The notes below the pieces were generated by a model. That model was not told where the DNA came from. It saw only the letters and a program-made list of their open reading frames with translations, and did no database searches. Made by a program: the position numbers and the translations under genes. Source: Tragulus kanchil (taxonomy: Eukaryota; Chordata; Mammalia; Artiodactyla; Tragulidae). From it: a DNA stretch of 64,000 bases. The stretch lies in assembly GCA_022376925.1 (NCBI GenBank), contig JAIOJX010000026.1, positions 200,918,400 to 200,982,399 on the forward strand, written 5' to 3'. Shown in pieces: positions 63,816 to 64,000 of this stretch; the stretch's first letter is position 1; each line of letters opens with the position of its first letter.

Positions 63816-64000
63816 GGCGTTTGGGTTACCTTGTCAAAATGACCAGGCACTGTGCTTAACAACTGTGCCTGTGTTTTTTCCTTTGCTTTACAGATCTAGG
63901 GAATTTCAGCATGCCACATTAAATCTTTTAAAATGATTTTTTGACTATTTATTGTTGCTTTCTTGGATGTGTTTTCAATGTATTTTATTTCTTATTTTAA

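Larger units (their letters stand above)
59919..64000 (+). other. AHI1: AHI1 intron 8 (continues past window)
   Basis: No further AHI1 exon recognised. Contains old repeat remnants, duplication D23 and a CHR SINE. 62790-63500 shows no recognisable feature. Confidence 0.7.

Noticed and set aside
63880..63900. Possible acceptor (CTTTGCTTTACAG) for an AHI1 exon 9
   Set aside because: The phase-0 continuation reads ATC TAG, an immediate stop, and does not resemble the next AHI1 segment.

Overview
The window is ruminant (bovid-type) nuclear DNA. It carries Bov-tA and CHR tRNA-derived SINEs, BovB (RTE) LINE fragments in both orientations, old L1 and MaLR LTR sequence, and one spliced protein-coding gene. 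That gene is AHI1 (Jouberin, a ciliary transition-zone protein) on the + strand. The species within the ruminants cannot be told from the sequence alone.

Layout. 1-12450 is upstream non-coding DNA: a MaLR LTR, CHR SINEs, a BovB 3' fragment, and an LTR-like block with a 50-bp tandem repeat. 12480-13200 is a CpG island holding the AHI1 promoter (GC boxes, an X-box/RFX motif, a CRE with an adjoining CCAAT) and a probable non-coding exon 1 ending at 12997. Coding exons follow: exon 2 with the ATG (19801-19868, repeated at 20899-20966), exon 3 (22747-22871), exon 4 (33179-33735), exon 5 (40698-40879, repeated at 41828-42009), exon 6 (54966-55179, repeated at 56074-56287), exon 7 (57371-57563) and exon 8 (58657-58750 with a 2-nt deletion, repeated intact at 59823-59918). 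One copy of each splices in frame into 459 codons, the N-terminal part of the protein. The WD40 and SH3 portion lies beyond 64000. The introns hold an antisense gammaretrovirus-like ERV remnant (intron 4), a large antisense L1 with a MaLR LTR inside it (intron 5), a U6 snRNA retropseudogene (intron 6) and many SINEs.

The most striking property is structural. At 23 places a stretch of about 1.07-1.2 kb is present twice in direct orientation, with unrelated content at each place but nearly constant length. The repeated units add up to about 26 kb, so the non-redundant sequence is roughly 38 kb. Copy differences concentrate on the sides facing the junction (3' end of the upstream copy, 5' start of the downstream copy). 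Several duplications contain whole exons, and exons 5 and 6 could not be spliced twice in frame. The simplest reading is that overlapping contig ends (or haplotype copies) were joined without merging, i.e. assembly false duplication. I found no prokaryote-like system, CRISPR array or unknown gene cluster. The biologically interesting items are the X-box in a ciliary-gene promoter, a uORF overlapping the AHI1 start codon, and the repeat-derived structures.
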